NCBI RefSeq assembly: GCF_004340525.1
Contig: NZ_SLWX01000003.1
Span: forward strand, 326,206-390,205
Length of the DNA stretch: 64,000 nt
Source: Chromatocurvus halotolerans
Lineage (GTDB): Bacteria > Pseudomonadota > Gammaproteobacteria > Pseudomonadales > Halieaceae
Direction of reading: 5' to 3'
The notes under the pieces are model-generated. The model did no database searches. It was given only the letters and a program-made list of their open reading frames with translations, and had not been told where the DNA came from. Position 1 is the first letter of the stretch. Each line of letters starts with the position of its first letter. This document shows, piece by piece, positions 41,144 through 50,498 of the stretch. The position numbers were made by a program, and so were the translations under genes.

Positions 41144-41725
41144 TTACCAGGGCAGAGGACCGGTGCGCCAGCGCTGCTGCCAGGCCCGGTAAACCTTGTT
41201 GCTGTAGCGCCGAGTGCCGCTGCTGCCGTTGTAGGCAGCGAGGGCGCGATGCAGGTCGCCGTCCTCGCGATCCCTGTAGAACTGCAGTATGCGACAGCCA
41301 TAGTCGAGGTTGGTGGGGTTGTCTGTCAGGTTATCATCCGGTCGTCCGATCTCCCGTCGCCAGAACGGCATCACCTGCATGAGGCCCTGGGCACCCGCAC
41401 GGGATACCGCAAAACGATTGAAGGCGCTTTCGACCTCAATCACGGCAAGCACGAGTTCGGGCGGCAGATCGCTGCGCAGGGCGGCCTGGTGGATCAGATT
41501 CAGCAATTGCAGCCTTTGCTCCGGGCTGGAGATGAAGGCAGACAGGCGCGTCGACATGTCGACAAGCCAGACCTCTGCCGCAAAGCGATCCCGAAAGCTG
41601 TCGCTGCGAGCAATCGTGCTTTCGAGGAAGCGTCGCAGCGCTGCCGTATCCCCAACGTCGGCGGCGGCCGTGCCGCCGGTCGTGAAAACGGTGATTGCGG
41701 CAAGACAGCGGCGGCGCGTCAGCAT
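41144..41725 (-). CDS. Lytic transglycosylase, SLT domain
   Basis: A 193-residue periplasmic protein. An N-terminal hydrophobic leader with an RR pair (MLTRRRCLAAITVF) is followed by a Slt70-type catalytic domain: Glu99 in VIEVESAFNRFAVS, then GAQGLMQVMPFW and NLDYGCRILQ, and ALAAYNGSSGT. It would cleave glycan strands non-hydrolytically. The leader contains Cys7 and a twin arginine, but no lipobox is convincing. Confidence 0.87.
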   Translation of the reverse strand: MLTRRRCLAAITVFTTGGTAAADVGDTAALRRFLESTIARSDSFRDRFAAEVWLVDMSTRLSAFISSPEQRLQLLNLIHQAALRSDLPPELVLAVIEVESAFNRFAVSRAGAQGLMQVMPFWRREIGRPDDNLTDNPTNLDYGCRILQFYRDREDGDLHRALAAYNGSSGTRRYSNKVYRAWQQRWRTGPLPW

Positions 41726-41740
41726 TGGCGGCGTCAGCGG

Positions 41741-43459
41741 TCAGTCTTCGGCGGCCATTTTTTCGTGCAGGAATGCCATGGCATCGCCCTCGGGAACCCG
41801 GACGGCATCGGTGTCGCGACGGCCCTTGTACTCCAGCTCGCCGTCGGCGAGGGCCCGATCACCAATCACGATCCGATGCGGGATGCCCATGAGTTCCATA
41901 TCGGCGAACTTGATGCCGGGGCGTTCATTGCGATCATCCAGCAGCACTTCCATGCCAGCATCAACGCACCGCTGGTAAAGGGCTTCTGCGCTCCTGGCTA
42001 CGGCCTCGGACTTGTGCATGTTAAGTGGGACGATGGCCAGCGTGAACGGTGCCATTGCCGTTGGCCACACAATCCCCTGCTCGTCATGGTTCTGCTCAAT
42101 GGCGGCGGCAACGATCCTGCTGACACCGATACCGTAGCAGCCCATATGCAGCGTTACCTGGCGACCGTTTTCATCCAGTACCCCGGCATTCATTGCTTCG
42201 CTGTATTTGGTGCCCAGCTGAAAAATGTGCCCGACCTCGATGCCGCGCTTTATCTGCAGGCGGCCGTTGCCGTCGGGGCTGGGATCGCCGGCGACCACTT
42301 CCCGCAGATCGGCGATTTCCGGCAGGGGCAGATCCCGTTCCCAGTTGACGTTGATAACGTGATGGCCATCGCGGTTGGCGCCGCAGCTGAAGTCGGCGAG
42401 ATGCGCCGCAGCGTGATCGGCGATCACTTTCACGCCGAGATTCCGCGGGCCGAGCGATCCGAAGCCGGCGCCACAGAGCGCCTTGACGGTATCCTCGTCG
42501 GCCATCACCAGCGGAGAGGCCACGCCCTCGAGCTTCTCCGCCTTGATGGTATTCAGCTCGTGGTCGCCACGCAGGACCAGTGCGACCAGAGAGCCGTCTT
42601 CAGAACCCTCCACCAGCAATGTCTTGACGGTTGCCGATGGGCTTATGCCCAGTTGCTGGCACAGGTCAGCAATGGTTTTTACACCCGGTGTCGCTATTTC
42701 CTCGAGTGTTCCTGATGGCGCCGGGCGGGGTGTCGAGGCCGGCATCGCAGAGGCCATTTCCACGTTCGCCGCGTAGTCGCTGCCGTCACTGAACGCAATG
42801 CTGTCTTCGCCGGAATCGGCGAGCACATGAAATTCGTGGGAGGTACTGCCGCCGATGCTGCCGGTGTCTGCCAGCACCGCACGAAACGACAATCCCAGCC
42901 GCTCGAAGATTGCCGTGTAGGCGGCATGCATGACGTTATAGGTTTCGCGAAGCGAGTCGGCCGTTGCGTGGAAGGAGTAGGCATCCTTCATGAGGAATTC
43001 GCGCGACCGCATGACGCCGAATCGCGGGCGTATCTCGTCACGCACCTTGGTCTGTATCTGGTACAGATTCAGCGGGAGATGGCGATAACTGCTGATTTCG
43101 TTCCGGACCAGGTCGGTTACCACCTCCTCGTGAGTGGGGCCAAGGCAGAAGTCGCGATCGTGTCGGTCCCTGATGCGCAGGAGCTCGGGGCCATACTGTT
43201 CCCAGCGGCCTGACTCCTGCCACAGCTCCGCGGGCTGGATCATCGGCATGCTGATTTCCTGGGCGCCGGCGCGGTTCATTTCCTCGCGTACAACGGTTTC
43301 CACCTTGCGCAGCACCTTCAGTCCCAGCGGCAGCCAGGTGTAAAGCCCGGATGACAGCTTGCGGATCAGTCCCGCGCGAAGCATCAGTCGATGGCTGATG
43401 ATTTCTGCATCGGCAGGCGTTTCCTTGAGGGTGGCGACAAGAAAGTGGCTGGTACGCAT
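41741..43459 (-). CDS. proS: Prolyl-tRNA synthetase
   Basis: A 572-residue class-II synthetase of the bacterial type with an inserted editing domain. Motif 2 is in [25 protein letters not shown] sequence (residues about 136-156); the editing insertion (about 225-400) includes KTLLVEG and [10 protein letters not shown]; the anticodon-binding domain is C-terminal. Length equals E. coli ProS (572). Confidence 0.96.
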   Translation of the reverse strand: MRTSHFLVATLKETPADAEIISHRLMLRAGLIRKLSSGLYTWLPLGLKVLRKVETVVREEMNRAGAQEISMPMIQPAELWQESGRWEQYGPELLRIRDRHDRDFCLGPTHEEVVTDLVRNEISSYRHLPLNLYQIQTKVRDEIRPRFGVMRSREFLMKDAYSFHATADSLRETYNVMHAAYTAIFERLGLSFRAVLADTGSIGGSTSHEFHVLADSGEDSIAFSDGSDYAANVEMASAMPASTPRPAPSGTLEEIATPGVKTIADLCQQLGISPSATVKTLLVEGSEDGSLVALVLRGDHELNTIKAEKLEGVASPLVMADEDTVKALCGAGFGSLGPRNLGVKVIADHAAAHLADFSCGANRDGHHVINVNWERDLPLPEIADLREVVAGDPSPDGNGRLQIKRGIEVGHIFQLGTKYSEAMNAGVLDENGRQVTLHMGCYGIGVSRIVAAAIEQNHDEQGIVWPTAMAPFTLAIVPLNMHKSEAVARSAEALYQRCVDAGMEVLLDDRNERPGIKFADMELMGIPHRIVIGDRALADGELEYKGRRDTDAVRVPEGDAMAFLHEKMAAED

Positions 43460-43602
43460 AGAAAGCTCACAGTGCTGTTTTGGCGGTATCGCGAGTTTAC
43501 GTTTGAAAGAAGAAAGGGTACAGAAATTTGCGCTGTCATGGTGATTCGACGTGATTTACGCTGGAAAACCAGTGTTTTCCGGCGTTTAGCAGTGAATAAA
43601 GC

Positions 43603-43631
43603 TTGTATTACAGTATTTCATGTTTTATACA
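43603..43631 (+). promoter_or_regulatory. Sigma70-type promoter of the HU-like gene
   Basis: TTGTAT (43603-43608) and TATACA (43626-43631) with a 17-base spacer, inside an AT-rich 268-base gap. It lies about 97 bases before the HU-like start codon. Confidence 0.55.
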
Positions 43632-43727
43632 TGATGAAGAGTCGGGTACAGGCAGTGCGCGAGGGATTCAACAGTGCCTGCTGCACGGCTTCGAGGCCAT
43701 TTTTACAACAGAGGGAAGGACTGAAAC

Positions 43728-44174
43728 ATGGCAACAGCTAAAGCAGCAGCACCAAAAAAAGCGCCCGCTAAAAAAGCGGCGGCCAAGAAAGCCCCAGCAA
43801 AAAAGGCACCCGCCAAGAAGGCGCCCGCCGCAAAGGCAGCGCCCGCAAAAAAGGTCACGGCTCTGCAGGAGAAAATGACCAAGACCCAGATTGTCACCAC
43901 GATTGCAGAGAATACCGGTCTGAGCAAGAAGCAGGTCGGTGACGTGATGGGTGAGCTGGAAACCCTGATCGAGCGCAGCATCAAAAAGCGTTCCGTGGGT
44001 GAATTCACCCTGCCAGGGCTCATGAAAATCACGACGGTGAAAAAGCCTGCACGCAAGGCTCGCAAGGGGATCAACCCGTTCACCGGCGAGCCTACCGTCT
44101 TCAGTCCGAAGCCGGCGAGCGTTGCGGTAAAAGTGCGTCCCCTTAAGAAAATGAAAGAGTTCGCTGCTTCCTGA
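43728..44174 (+). CDS. HU-family DNA-binding protein with histone H1-like N-terminal tail
   Basis: A 148-residue nucleoid protein. Residues 1-44 consist almost only of A, K and P, in repeated AKKAPAKK units like histone H1 and AlgP tails. Residues about 45-148 are an HU-like domain: MTKTQIVTTIAENTGLSKKQ dimer part, then GEFTLPGLMKITTVKKPARKAR and NPFTGEP as the DNA-binding arm. It should bind and compact DNA, with the tail adding charge-driven bridging. The gene is monocistronic with its own promoter and a hairpin terminator. Confidence 0.9.
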   Translation: MATAKAAAPKKAPAKKAAAKKAPAKKAPAKKAPAAKAAPAKKVTALQEKMTKTQIVTTIAENTGLSKKQVGDVMGELETLIERSIKKRSVGEFTLPGLMKITTVKKPARKARKGINPFTGEPTVFSPKPASVAVKVRPLKKMKEFAAS

Positions 44175-44180
44175 TTCGCT

Positions 44181-44213
44181 GCTCCCGGGTGCGCGGCAAG
44201 CGCGCCCGGGAGC
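44181..44213 (+). terminator. Hairpin terminator after the HU-like gene
   Basis: GCTCCCGGGTGCGCG / GCGCGCCCGGGAGC arms around a GCAA-type loop, seven bases after the stop codon. No clear T-run follows, so the strength is uncertain. Confidence 0.65.
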
Positions 44214-44363
44214 ATTCATCGCCACTGGACTTGTGTCTCTCCAGTTCGGCCCTCGTTTCATTCTGTCACTTGTGCATCCAATTCATTGCTTGGCCGCACT
44301 CCTGCCCGTGGGGTAAAATCCGCGCCTCGTTTTTTCTCGATTCCCTGAATCAGGTGTAACGGC

Positions 44364-44723
44364 ATGCCAATTTACGAGTACGTTTGTGAATCCTGTGGAG
44401 AGCTGACCGAAGCGCTGCGGAAAATCAGTGATCCGCCGCTTGAGATCTGCCCTGCCTGCGGTCAGCCCGCGCTGCGGAAAAAGGTGTCGGCTGCGGCGTT
44501 CCGGCTCAAGGGCGGCGGCTGGTACGAGACGGATTTCAAGACCGGGGACAAGAAGAAGAATCTGGTCGCCGATGAGAGCAAGTCCTCGAATGCCCCGGAC
44601 AAGCCGGCCGATGCGGCAAAGGCTTCGCCGTCTGAATCGGGGTCTGCCGGTTCGAAAGCATCCGCCGACAAGCCGGACAAGAGCAAAGGCACCACGAGTG
44701 GCGGCAGTTCCAGCGCCGCCTGA
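44364..44723 (+). CDS. FmdB-family zinc ribbon protein
   Basis: A 119-residue protein starting MPIYEYVCESCG, the FmdB/CxxC_CxxC_SSSS zinc-ribbon signature, with the second pair in CPACG. After residue 55 (WYETDFK) there is a low-complexity tail rich in K, S, A, D and P. Such proteins are often found immediately upstream of aspS in this bacterial group, as here (45 bases). Function unknown; transcription-related regulation has been proposed for the family. Confidence 0.85.
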   Translation: MPIYEYVCESCGELTEALRKISDPPLEICPACGQPALRKKVSAAAFRLKGGGWYETDFKTGDKKKNLVADESKSSNAPDKPADAAKASPSESGSAGSKASADKPDKSKGTTSGGSSSAA

Positions 44724-44768
44724 ACCCGTGCCCGGGAGGGCGTTCAAGAGCCGGAGATACAAACCATC

Positions 44769-46541
44769 ATGCGCAGCCACTATTGCGGTGTACTGACCGC
44801 CGCAGACATTGACCAGACTGTCACATTATGCGGCTGGGTAGATCGTCGCCGCGACCACGGCGGCGTCATTTTTCTGGATGTGCGAGACCGCGAGGGCATC
44901 GTCCAGGTGGTATTCGATCCGGACACCGAGGAGCACTTCGCGCGCGCCGACAGGGTGCGCAGTGAGTATGTGCTGCAGATTACCGGTCGAGTCCGCGCGC
45001 GCAGCGATGCCACCGTCAATCCAACGATGGCGACCGGCGCCATTGAAGTTCTTGGCAAGCAGCTGGAAATCCTCAACGGCGCCGAGACGCCGCCTTTCCA
45101 GCTCGATGAGCACACCGCCGTGGGCGAGGAGGTGCGACTTCGCTTCCGCTACATGGATCTGCGTCGTCCGGAAATGCAGTCGCGGCTGGTCATGCGCTCG
45201 CGAATTACTGCTGCGGTGCGCCGTTTTCTGGAAGACGAGGGTTTTCTCGACATCGAGACACCCATCCTGACCCGGGCGACGCCTGAAGGTGCTCGCGATT
45301 ACCTCGTCCCCAGCCGTACCCATCCCGGCAAATTCTTTGCCCTGCCGCAGTCGCCCCAGCTGTTCAAGCAGCTGCTCATGGTGTCGGGCTTTGACCGCTA
45401 TTATCAGATTGCCAAATGTTTCCGTGATGAGGACCTGCGCGCCGATCGACAGCCGGAGTTTACGCAGATCGATATCGAGACGGCCTTCCTTGACGAAACC
45501 GCCATCATGGATATCACGGAGCGTATGGTGCGCTCTCTTTTCTCCAGCGTGCTGGATGTCGACCTTGGCGCATTTCCGCACATGACCTGGCGCGAGGCCA
45601 TGTCGCGCTACGGCTCTGACAAGCCTGATCTGCGCATTCCGCTTGAACTGGTGACGGTCGACGACCTGATGCAGCAAGTGGACTTCAAGGTTTTCCGGGG
45701 CCCGGCGGACGATCCTGGCGGCCGTGTCGCTGCCCTGCGCGTGCCCGGCGGTGCAACAATCAGCCGTAAGGAGATTGACGATTACACGCGCTATGTCGGC
45801 ATTTTCGGCGCTCGTGGCCTGGCCTGGATCAAGGTCAACGACCTCGCTGCCGGTGTCGAAGGGCTGCAGTCTCCCATTCTGAAGTTCATGCCGGAATCCG
45901 TGATTGCCGACATGATGCAGCGCCTGCAGGCAGAGAATGGCGATATCATTTTCTTCGGTGCCGATCGGGAGTCGGTGGTCAACGAATCGCTCGGTGCATT
46001 GCGTGTGCGTGTCGGCGAGGATCTTGGCATGGTTGCCGAGGGCTGGGCGCCGCTGTGGGTCGTGGACTTTCCCATGTTCGAGCCGACCGATGCGGGCTGG
46101 ACGCCCCTGCATCACCCGTTTACCGCGCCGGCCTGCAGCCTGGAAACCCTGCAGCAGGCGCCGGGTGAGGCGCTGTCGCGAGCCTACGATATGGTGCTCA
46201 ACGGCACCGAGCTCGGCGGTGGCAGTATCCGTATTCACGAGCCGGCCATGCAGTCCGCGGTGTTCGATGTTCTGGGTATCGACGAGACAGAGGCGCGGGA
46301 GAAGTTTGGCTTTCTGCTGGACGCTTTAAAGTACGGTGCTCCGCCGCATGGCGGCCTCGCCTTCGGACTCGACCGCATCGTCATGCTGATGACGTCGGCA
46401 TCCTCCATCCGGGATGTGATCGCGTTCCCGAAAACCCAGTCTGCCCAGTGCCTGATGACGGATGCGCCCGGCGTCGTGGTCGATGACCAGCTGCGCGACC
46501 TCAATATTCGCCTGCGGCAGTTGCCGCCGACGGAGCAGTAG
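44769..46541 (+). CDS. aspS: Aspartyl-tRNA synthetase
   Basis: A 590-residue class-IIb synthetase (E. coli 590). The N-terminal OB fold begins [21 protein letters not shown], then [14 protein letters not shown] (motif 2) and [13 protein letters not shown] (motif 3) form the active site; a GAD insertion domain lies between. It charges tRNA-Asp. yebC follows by 54 bases. Confidence 0.97.
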   Translation: MRSHYCGVLTAADIDQTVTLCGWVDRRRDHGGVIFLDVRDREGIVQVVFDPDTEEHFARADRVRSEYVLQITGRVRARSDATVNPTMATGAIEVLGKQLEILNGAETPPFQLDEHTAVGEEVRLRFRYMDLRRPEMQSRLVMRSRITAAVRRFLEDEGFLDIETPILTRATPEGARDYLVPSRTHPGKFFALPQSPQLFKQLLMVSGFDRYYQIAKCFRDEDLRADRQPEFTQIDIETAFLDETAIMDITERMVRSLFSSVLDVDLGAFPHMTWREAMSRYGSDKPDLRIPLELVTVDDLMQQVDFKVFRGPADDPGGRVAALRVPGGATISRKEIDDYTRYVGIFGARGLAWIKVNDLAAGVEGLQSPILKFMPESVIADMMQRLQAENGDIIFFGADRESVVNESLGALRVRVGEDLGMVAEGWAPLWVVDFPMFEPTDAGWTPLHHPFTAPACSLETLQQAPGEALSRAYDMVLNGTELGGGSIRIHEPAMQSAVFDVLGIDETEAREKFGFLLDALKYGAPPHGGLAFGLDRIVMLMTSASSIRDVIAFPKTQSAQCLMTDAPGVVVDDQLRDLNIRLRQLPPTEQ

Positions 46542-46595
46542 GGCGAGGGCAATGCCTGCCTGACCATCGGCAGGTGCAGAAGCAGGAGCCAGGAT

Positions 46596-47345
46596 ATGGC
46601 CGGTCACAGTAAATGGGCCAACATCAAGCATCGCAAGGCGGCGCAGGACGCCAGGCGCGGAAAGATGTTCACCAAGCTGATCCGCGAACTTGTGGTCGCC
46701 GCCAGGCAGGGTGGGCCGCTGCCGGAGGACAATCCGCGGCTCAGGGCTGCAGTGGACAAGGCGCTTGGAGCCAACATGACCCGGGACACGGTGGATCGGG
46801 CCATCGCAAGGGGTGCCGGCACCAACGACAGCGACAACGTCGAGGAAGTCACCTACGAAGGCTACGCGGCCGGCGGCATTGCCGTGCTGGTCGAAACGAT
46901 GACCGACAATCGCAATCGTACCGTGGCCGAGATCCGTCACGCTTTCAGCAAGCGCGGAGGCAATCTTGGCACGGACGGTTCGGTAGCCTACCTCTTCGAG
47001 CGCAAGGGTCAGCTCGTTTTCCCTGCAGGCACCGATGAGGTGCGCGTCATGGAGGTGGCGCTGGAAGCCGGTGCCGAGGACATTCGCAGCCACGACGACG
47101 GCTCGCTGGAACTCAGCACCGCCTGGGAAGACTTCTACGCAGTGAAAACTGCCATGGAAGAGGCCGGGCTGGAACTCGAGTCGGGCGAGGTCACGCTGAT
47201 TGCCAGCACGACGGTTCCGGTGGACGCTGCCGGCGCAGAGGGCCTGATGGCGCTTGTCGACGCGCTGGAAGATCTCGACGATGTGCAGAATGTCTACACG
47301 AATGTTGAGATTCCGGATGAGGTGCTTGCCGCACTGCAGGGGTGA
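46596..47345 (+). CDS. yebC: YebC/TACO1-family protein
   Basis: A 249-residue protein beginning [20 protein letters not shown], the signature of YebC, with [14 protein letters not shown] and the acidic [14 protein letters not shown] end. Members act as transcription factors or, for the YebC1/TACO1 type, relieve ribosome stalling at prolines. Typical location upstream of ruvC. The stop is followed by hairpin element B. Confidence 0.95.
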   Translation: MAGHSKWANIKHRKAAQDARRGKMFTKLIRELVVAARQGGPLPEDNPRLRAAVDKALGANMTRDTVDRAIARGAGTNDSDNVEEVTYEGYAAGGIAVLVETMTDNRNRTVAEIRHAFSKRGGNLGTDGSVAYLFERKGQLVFPAGTDEVRVMEVALEAGAEDIRSHDDGSLELSTAWEDFYAVKTAMEEAGLELESGEVTLIASTTVPVDAAGAEGLMALVDALEDLDDVQNVYTNVEIPDEVLAALQG

Positions 47346-47360
47346 TGGACTTCGTAGCCC

Positions 47361-47473
47361 GGTCCGCTTTCCGGGCCCGGCGTTTCGAGACTCGCCGTGA
47401 ACCCATCCGTGGGGGCTCAGGCTCGGCGTCCTGCCTCGCATGGTCTCGAAACGCCGGGCCCGGAAAACGGACC
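47361..47473. repeat. Long hairpin repeat element, copy B
   Basis: Arms 47361-47391 and 47443-47473 pair at 30 of 31 positions. Inner arm CGTTTCGAGAC / GTCTCGAAACG is shared with the other copies; the outer 20 bases are specific to this site and include CCGGGCCCGG. The first 25 bases of the 51-base core match copy A with one change; the second internal hairpin has been replaced by different sequence. Starts 15 bases after the yebC stop. Confidence 0.9.
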
Positions 47474-47622
47474 TGACCAGCGGTCCTACTCCCCGAAAGC
47501 GATCGTGCTGCGGCTGAGCATTACCGAACTTGCCGCGTGGCCCACTGGCTGTCAGTGATGGCGTCACTACGAATCGGTAACAATTGCTGCATCGAAGCGG
47601 ATTTGTCGGCGCCACGGAGTAC

Positions 47623-47736
47623 GGCCAGCGACCCGTGCCGGGCGTTTCGAGACCGTCGGCGCCATGGATGGCGCCGCCGAGCCGCCACGGATGGCTTCAC
47701 GGCGAGTCTCGAAACGCCCGACACGGGTCGCTGGCC
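47623..47736. repeat. Long hairpin repeat element, copy C (inverted relative to A and B)
   Basis: Arms 47623-47653 and 47706-47736 pair at 30 of 31 positions. Read on the minus strand its 52-base core matches copy A at most positions, with GCCA-TCCG-TGGC replacing CCCA-TCCA-TGGG, a base-pair swap that keeps the stem. The outer 20 bases of each arm are specific to this site. A 9-bp direct repeat GCCACGGAG lies just outside at 47611-47619 and 47738-47746. Confidence 0.9.
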
Positions 47737-47817
47737 GGCCACGGAGCTCGATCTCCGCTGGCAATACTGTTCATTTATACATACCATGCCAGAACGACGT
47801 CACCCGGAACGCGGAAC

Positions 47818-48336
47818 ATGGCAGTGATACTGGGTATTGACCCGGGTTCGCAGAAAACCGGGTTCGGGATCATCGAATGCGTACACGGTAGATGCACCTA
47901 CGTCACCAGCGGCGTGATCCGACTGCCGCCGGGGGCGTTGCCGGAGCGGCTCCGGGTTATCGCCGACAGCGTCACTCAGCTGGTGAACGACCATTGCCCT
48001 TCAGAGCTGGCTATCGAACAGGTATTCATGGCAAAAAGTGCAGGATCGGCGCTCAAACTGGGCCAGGCAAGGGGCGCCGCTATCGTACCCTGCGTGACAT
48101 CAGGCATGGCGGTGGGCGAGTACTCCGCACGGCAGATCAAGCAGTCCGTGGTCGGCACCGGTGCCGCCGACAAACGTCAGGTTCAGCATATGGTCATGAC
48201 ATTGCTCGGCCTGCCCGCGGCGCCGCAGGAGGATGCGGCGGATGCGCTGGCGGCCGCCCTTTGCCACGCCCACACCCGCTCCAGCCTGGTGAGCCTGGCT
48301 GGCGCCACCGCCGTTCGCCGTCGGCGTTTGCGGTGA
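47818..48336 (+). CDS. ruvC: Holliday junction resolvase RuvC
   Basis: A 172-residue RNase-H-fold endonuclease (E. coli 173). Asp8 in GIDPGSQKTG, Glu in AIEQVFMAKS, and the acidic C-terminal pair in EDAADALAAALCHA form the catalytic site. It cuts Holliday junctions bound by RuvAB, encoded directly downstream. ATG 47818 gives the usual start MAVILGIDPG. Confidence 0.96.
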   Translation: MAVILGIDPGSQKTGFGIIECVHGRCTYVTSGVIRLPPGALPERLRVIADSVTQLVNDHCPSELAIEQVFMAKSAGSALKLGQARGAAIVPCVTSGMAVGEYSARQIKQSVVGTGAADKRQVQHMVMTLLGLPAAPQEDAADALAAALCHAHTRSSLVSLAGATAVRRRRLR

Positions 48337-48364
48337 AGCGCGGTCTCCACAGTAAGGCGGCGGT

Positions 48365-48997
48365 ATGATCGGCCGGTTGCGCGGTGTTCTCGTGACCCGG
48401 CAGCCGCCGGAAATCGTTGTTGACGTGGCGGGGGTCGGTTACGAGGTGCAGGTGCCGATGAGCACGTTCTTTAAGCTGCCCGCCGTCGGTGAGGAGGTCA
48501 GCCTGGTCACGCATTTTGTCGTGCGCGAGGATGCCCAGCTGCTTTACGGTTTTCTCGATGAGCGTGATCGCGTGCTGTTCCGCAGCCTGATCAAGGTGAG
48601 CGGTGTGGGCCCGAAACTGGCATTGACGCTGCTTTCCGGGATGGATGCGGACAGCTTTGTGCGCTGTGTACAGCGTGAGGATCTGAAGGCGCTTGTGGCA
48701 ACGCCGGGTGTCGGGCGCAAGACGGCGGAGCGACTGCTCGTTGAAATGCGCGACAAGCTCAAGGACTGGATAGGTGTATCAGACGGCGGTTCAGGTGTGC
48801 AAAGCGCTCCACCGGACAGGCGCGATATTGCGGCGGACGCCGAGGGTGCGCTGGTGGCTCTGGGCTACAAGCCGGCTGAGGCAGCGAAGCTGGTATCGGC
48901 GGTGAAGGATGACAGCATAACGGACAGCGAAGAGCTGATTCGCCGGGCCCTGCGCTCCACCGTGCGTGACAGCAGCAGGAGTGCGCGCAGTGATTGA
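48365..48997 (+). CDS. ruvA: Holliday junction branch migration protein RuvA
   Basis: A 210-residue protein (E. coli 203) starting MIGRLRGVL, with the OB fold, the helix-hairpin-helix motifs ([15 protein letters not shown] and [13 protein letters not shown]) and the C-terminal RuvB-binding domain ([12 protein letters not shown]). It forms a tetramer on the four-way junction. The end overlaps the ruvB start by eight bases. Confidence 0.96.
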   Translation: MIGRLRGVLVTRQPPEIVVDVAGVGYEVQVPMSTFFKLPAVGEEVSLVTHFVVREDAQLLYGFLDERDRVLFRSLIKVSGVGPKLALTLLSGMDADSFVRCVQREDLKALVATPGVGRKTAERLLVEMRDKLKDWIGVSDGGSGVQSAPPDRRDIAADAEGALVALGYKPAEAAKLVSAVKDDSITDSEELIRRALRSTVRDSSRSARSD

Positions 48998-50048
48998 AAC
49001 CGATCGACTGATTTCACAGGCCGCGACGAGCCCTCGCGAGGATGCGCTGGATCGCGCCATTCGCCCGAAAACCCTCGAGGAGTACGTGGGCCAGCCGGTG
49101 GTGCGCGAGCAGATGGCGATATTCCTGCAGGCGGCGCGTGGGCGCAACGAGCCGCTGGACCACACGCTGATCTTTGGCCCGCCGGGTCTGGGCAAGACAA
49201 CGCTCGCCAGCATCATTGCCAATGAAATGGGGGTGTCACTGAAGACCACATCAGGGCCGGTATTGGAAAAGGCTGGCGATATCGCCGCGCTGATGACCAA
49301 TCTCGAGCCCGGCGACGTGCTGTTCATCGACGAGATCCATCGACTCAGCCCCTTTGTCGAGGAGATACTCTATCCGGCGATGGAGGACTACCAGCTCGAT
49401 ATCATGATCGGGGAAGGGCCCGCCGCTCGCTCGATCAAGCTCGACCTGCCGCCCTTCACGCTGGTCGGCGCCACAACGCGTGCCGGCCTGCTGACATCGC
49501 CGCTTCGCGACCGTTTCGGCATTGTTCAGCGTCTCGAATTCTACGCGGTCGATGATCTGGCGCAGATCGTTGCTCGCTCGGCGCGCTTGCTGGATATCGG
49601 TATCGATACCGGGGGTGCGCTGGAAATTGCGCGGCGCTCCCGCGGCACCCCGCGCATTGCCAACCGGCTGCTGCGGCGCGTGCGTGACTTCGCCGAGGTC
49701 AAGGCGGATGGCTACATCAACGCGGATGTGGCGGATCGCGCGCTGGACATGCTCAGCGTTGACAGCCGTGGCTTTGACCATCTTGATCGGCGTCTTCTGC
49801 TGACCATGATCGAGCATTTTGACGGTGGTCCGGTCGGCGTCGACAGTCTCGCTGCCTCGCTGTCCGAGGAACGCGGCACGATCGAGGATGTCCTCGAACC
49901 CTACCTGATACAGCAGGGTTTCATGGTGCGGACGCCCCGGGGGCGCACGGTGACCCGGAACGCCTATCTGCATTTCGGCCTGCCACAGCCTGGCGCGTCA
50001 CCCGCCCAGGATGCCCTGCCGTTGAACACGCCAACGGAACCGGGTTGA
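48990..50048 (+). CDS. ruvB: Holliday junction branch migration ATPase RuvB
   Basis: A 352-residue AAA+ motor. GPPGLGKTT is Walker A, DEIHRLSP Walker B, GATTRAG sensor 1, and [17 protein letters not shown] the sensor-2 region; a winged-helix domain ends the protein. GTG 48990 is chosen because it yields the family start IETDRLIS and has AGGAG upstream; a GTG at 48966 would add eight residues. The stop overlaps the ybgC ATG. Confidence 0.96.
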   Translation: MIETDRLISQAATSPREDALDRAIRPKTLEEYVGQPVVREQMAIFLQAARGRNEPLDHTLIFGPPGLGKTTLASIIANEMGVSLKTTSGPVLEKAGDIAALMTNLEPGDVLFIDEIHRLSPFVEEILYPAMEDYQLDIMIGEGPAARSIKLDLPPFTLVGATTRAGLLTSPLRDRFGIVQRLEFYAVDDLAQIVARSARLLDIGIDTGGALEIARRSRGTPRIANRLLRRVRDFAEVKADGYINADVADRALDMLSVDSRGFDHLDRRLLLTMIEHFDGGPVGVDSLAASLSEERGTIEDVLEPYLIQQGFMVRTPRGRTVTRNAYLHFGLPQPGASPAQDALPLNTPTEPG

Positions 50049-50473
50049 TGTCAGACGGTGAATTTTCCCTGCCTCTGCGGGTCTACATCGAGGACACCGA
50101 TGCTGGCGGTATTGTCTATTACGTGAATTACCTGAAGTATATGGAGCGGGCGCGGACAGAGTTCATGCGCAGCCTGGGTTTTGATCGCAGCCGTATATTC
50201 AGCGCAGAGTGCCTGTTTGTTGTTCGCGATATCGCGCTGGTGTATCGCGCACCGGCGCGACTTGACGACGAACTGGCGGCCTCAGTCAGCGTTACCGGGG
50301 CTCGCGGCGCGAGTCTGTCGCTGTTCCAGGCAGTGCGCCGCGGCGACGAGCTGCTGGTCCGTGCAGATGTGACCATTGCCTGCGTCAGCCGCGATGAGCT
50401 GCGGCCCCGTCGCATGCCGGGAGACATGCTTGCTACACTGCGCAAGCGGGCCGCCCCGGCAAACACCGCCTGA
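50048..50473 (+). CDS. ybgC: Tol-Pal system acyl-CoA thioesterase YbgC
   Basis: A 141-residue hot-dog-fold thioesterase with EDTDAGGIVYYVNYLKYMERAR, which holds the catalytic aspartate and the tyrosine-rich helix of the YbgC family. It hydrolyses acyl-CoAs and is encoded at the head of the tol-pal operon in most gammaproteobacteria, as here. ATG 50048 overlaps the ruvB stop by one base. Confidence 0.94.
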   Translation: MSDGEFSLPLRVYIEDTDAGGIVYYVNYLKYMERARTEFMRSLGFDRSRIFSAECLFVVRDIALVYRAPARLDDELAASVSVTGARGASLSLFQAVRRGDELLVRADVTIACVSRDELRPRRMPGDMLATLRKRAAPANTA

Positions 50474-50498
50474 CAGATAAACCAACGGAGACCCTTGC

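Larger units (their letters stand above)
47346..47817. other. Intergenic region yebC-ruvC carrying two hairpin elements
   Basis: A 472-base gap where most relatives have a short one. It holds hairpin element B (47361-47473) and element C (47623-47736) in opposite orientation, separated by about 150 bases in which no gene is seen. The ruvC promoter must lie in or after element C. Confidence 0.85.

Noticed and set aside
41117..42715. Plus-strand open frame of 532 codons opposite the lytic transglycosylase and proS
   Set aside because: It is antisense to two well-recognised genes and has no protein-family character.
44826..46238. Minus-strand open frame of 470 codons opposite aspS
   Set aside because: Shadow of aspS, which is intact and conserved across the same bases.
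46326..47615. Minus-strand open frame of 429 codons opposite aspS end, yebC and the hairpin region
   Set aside because: Runs through hairpin element B and antisense to yebC; no recognisable domain.
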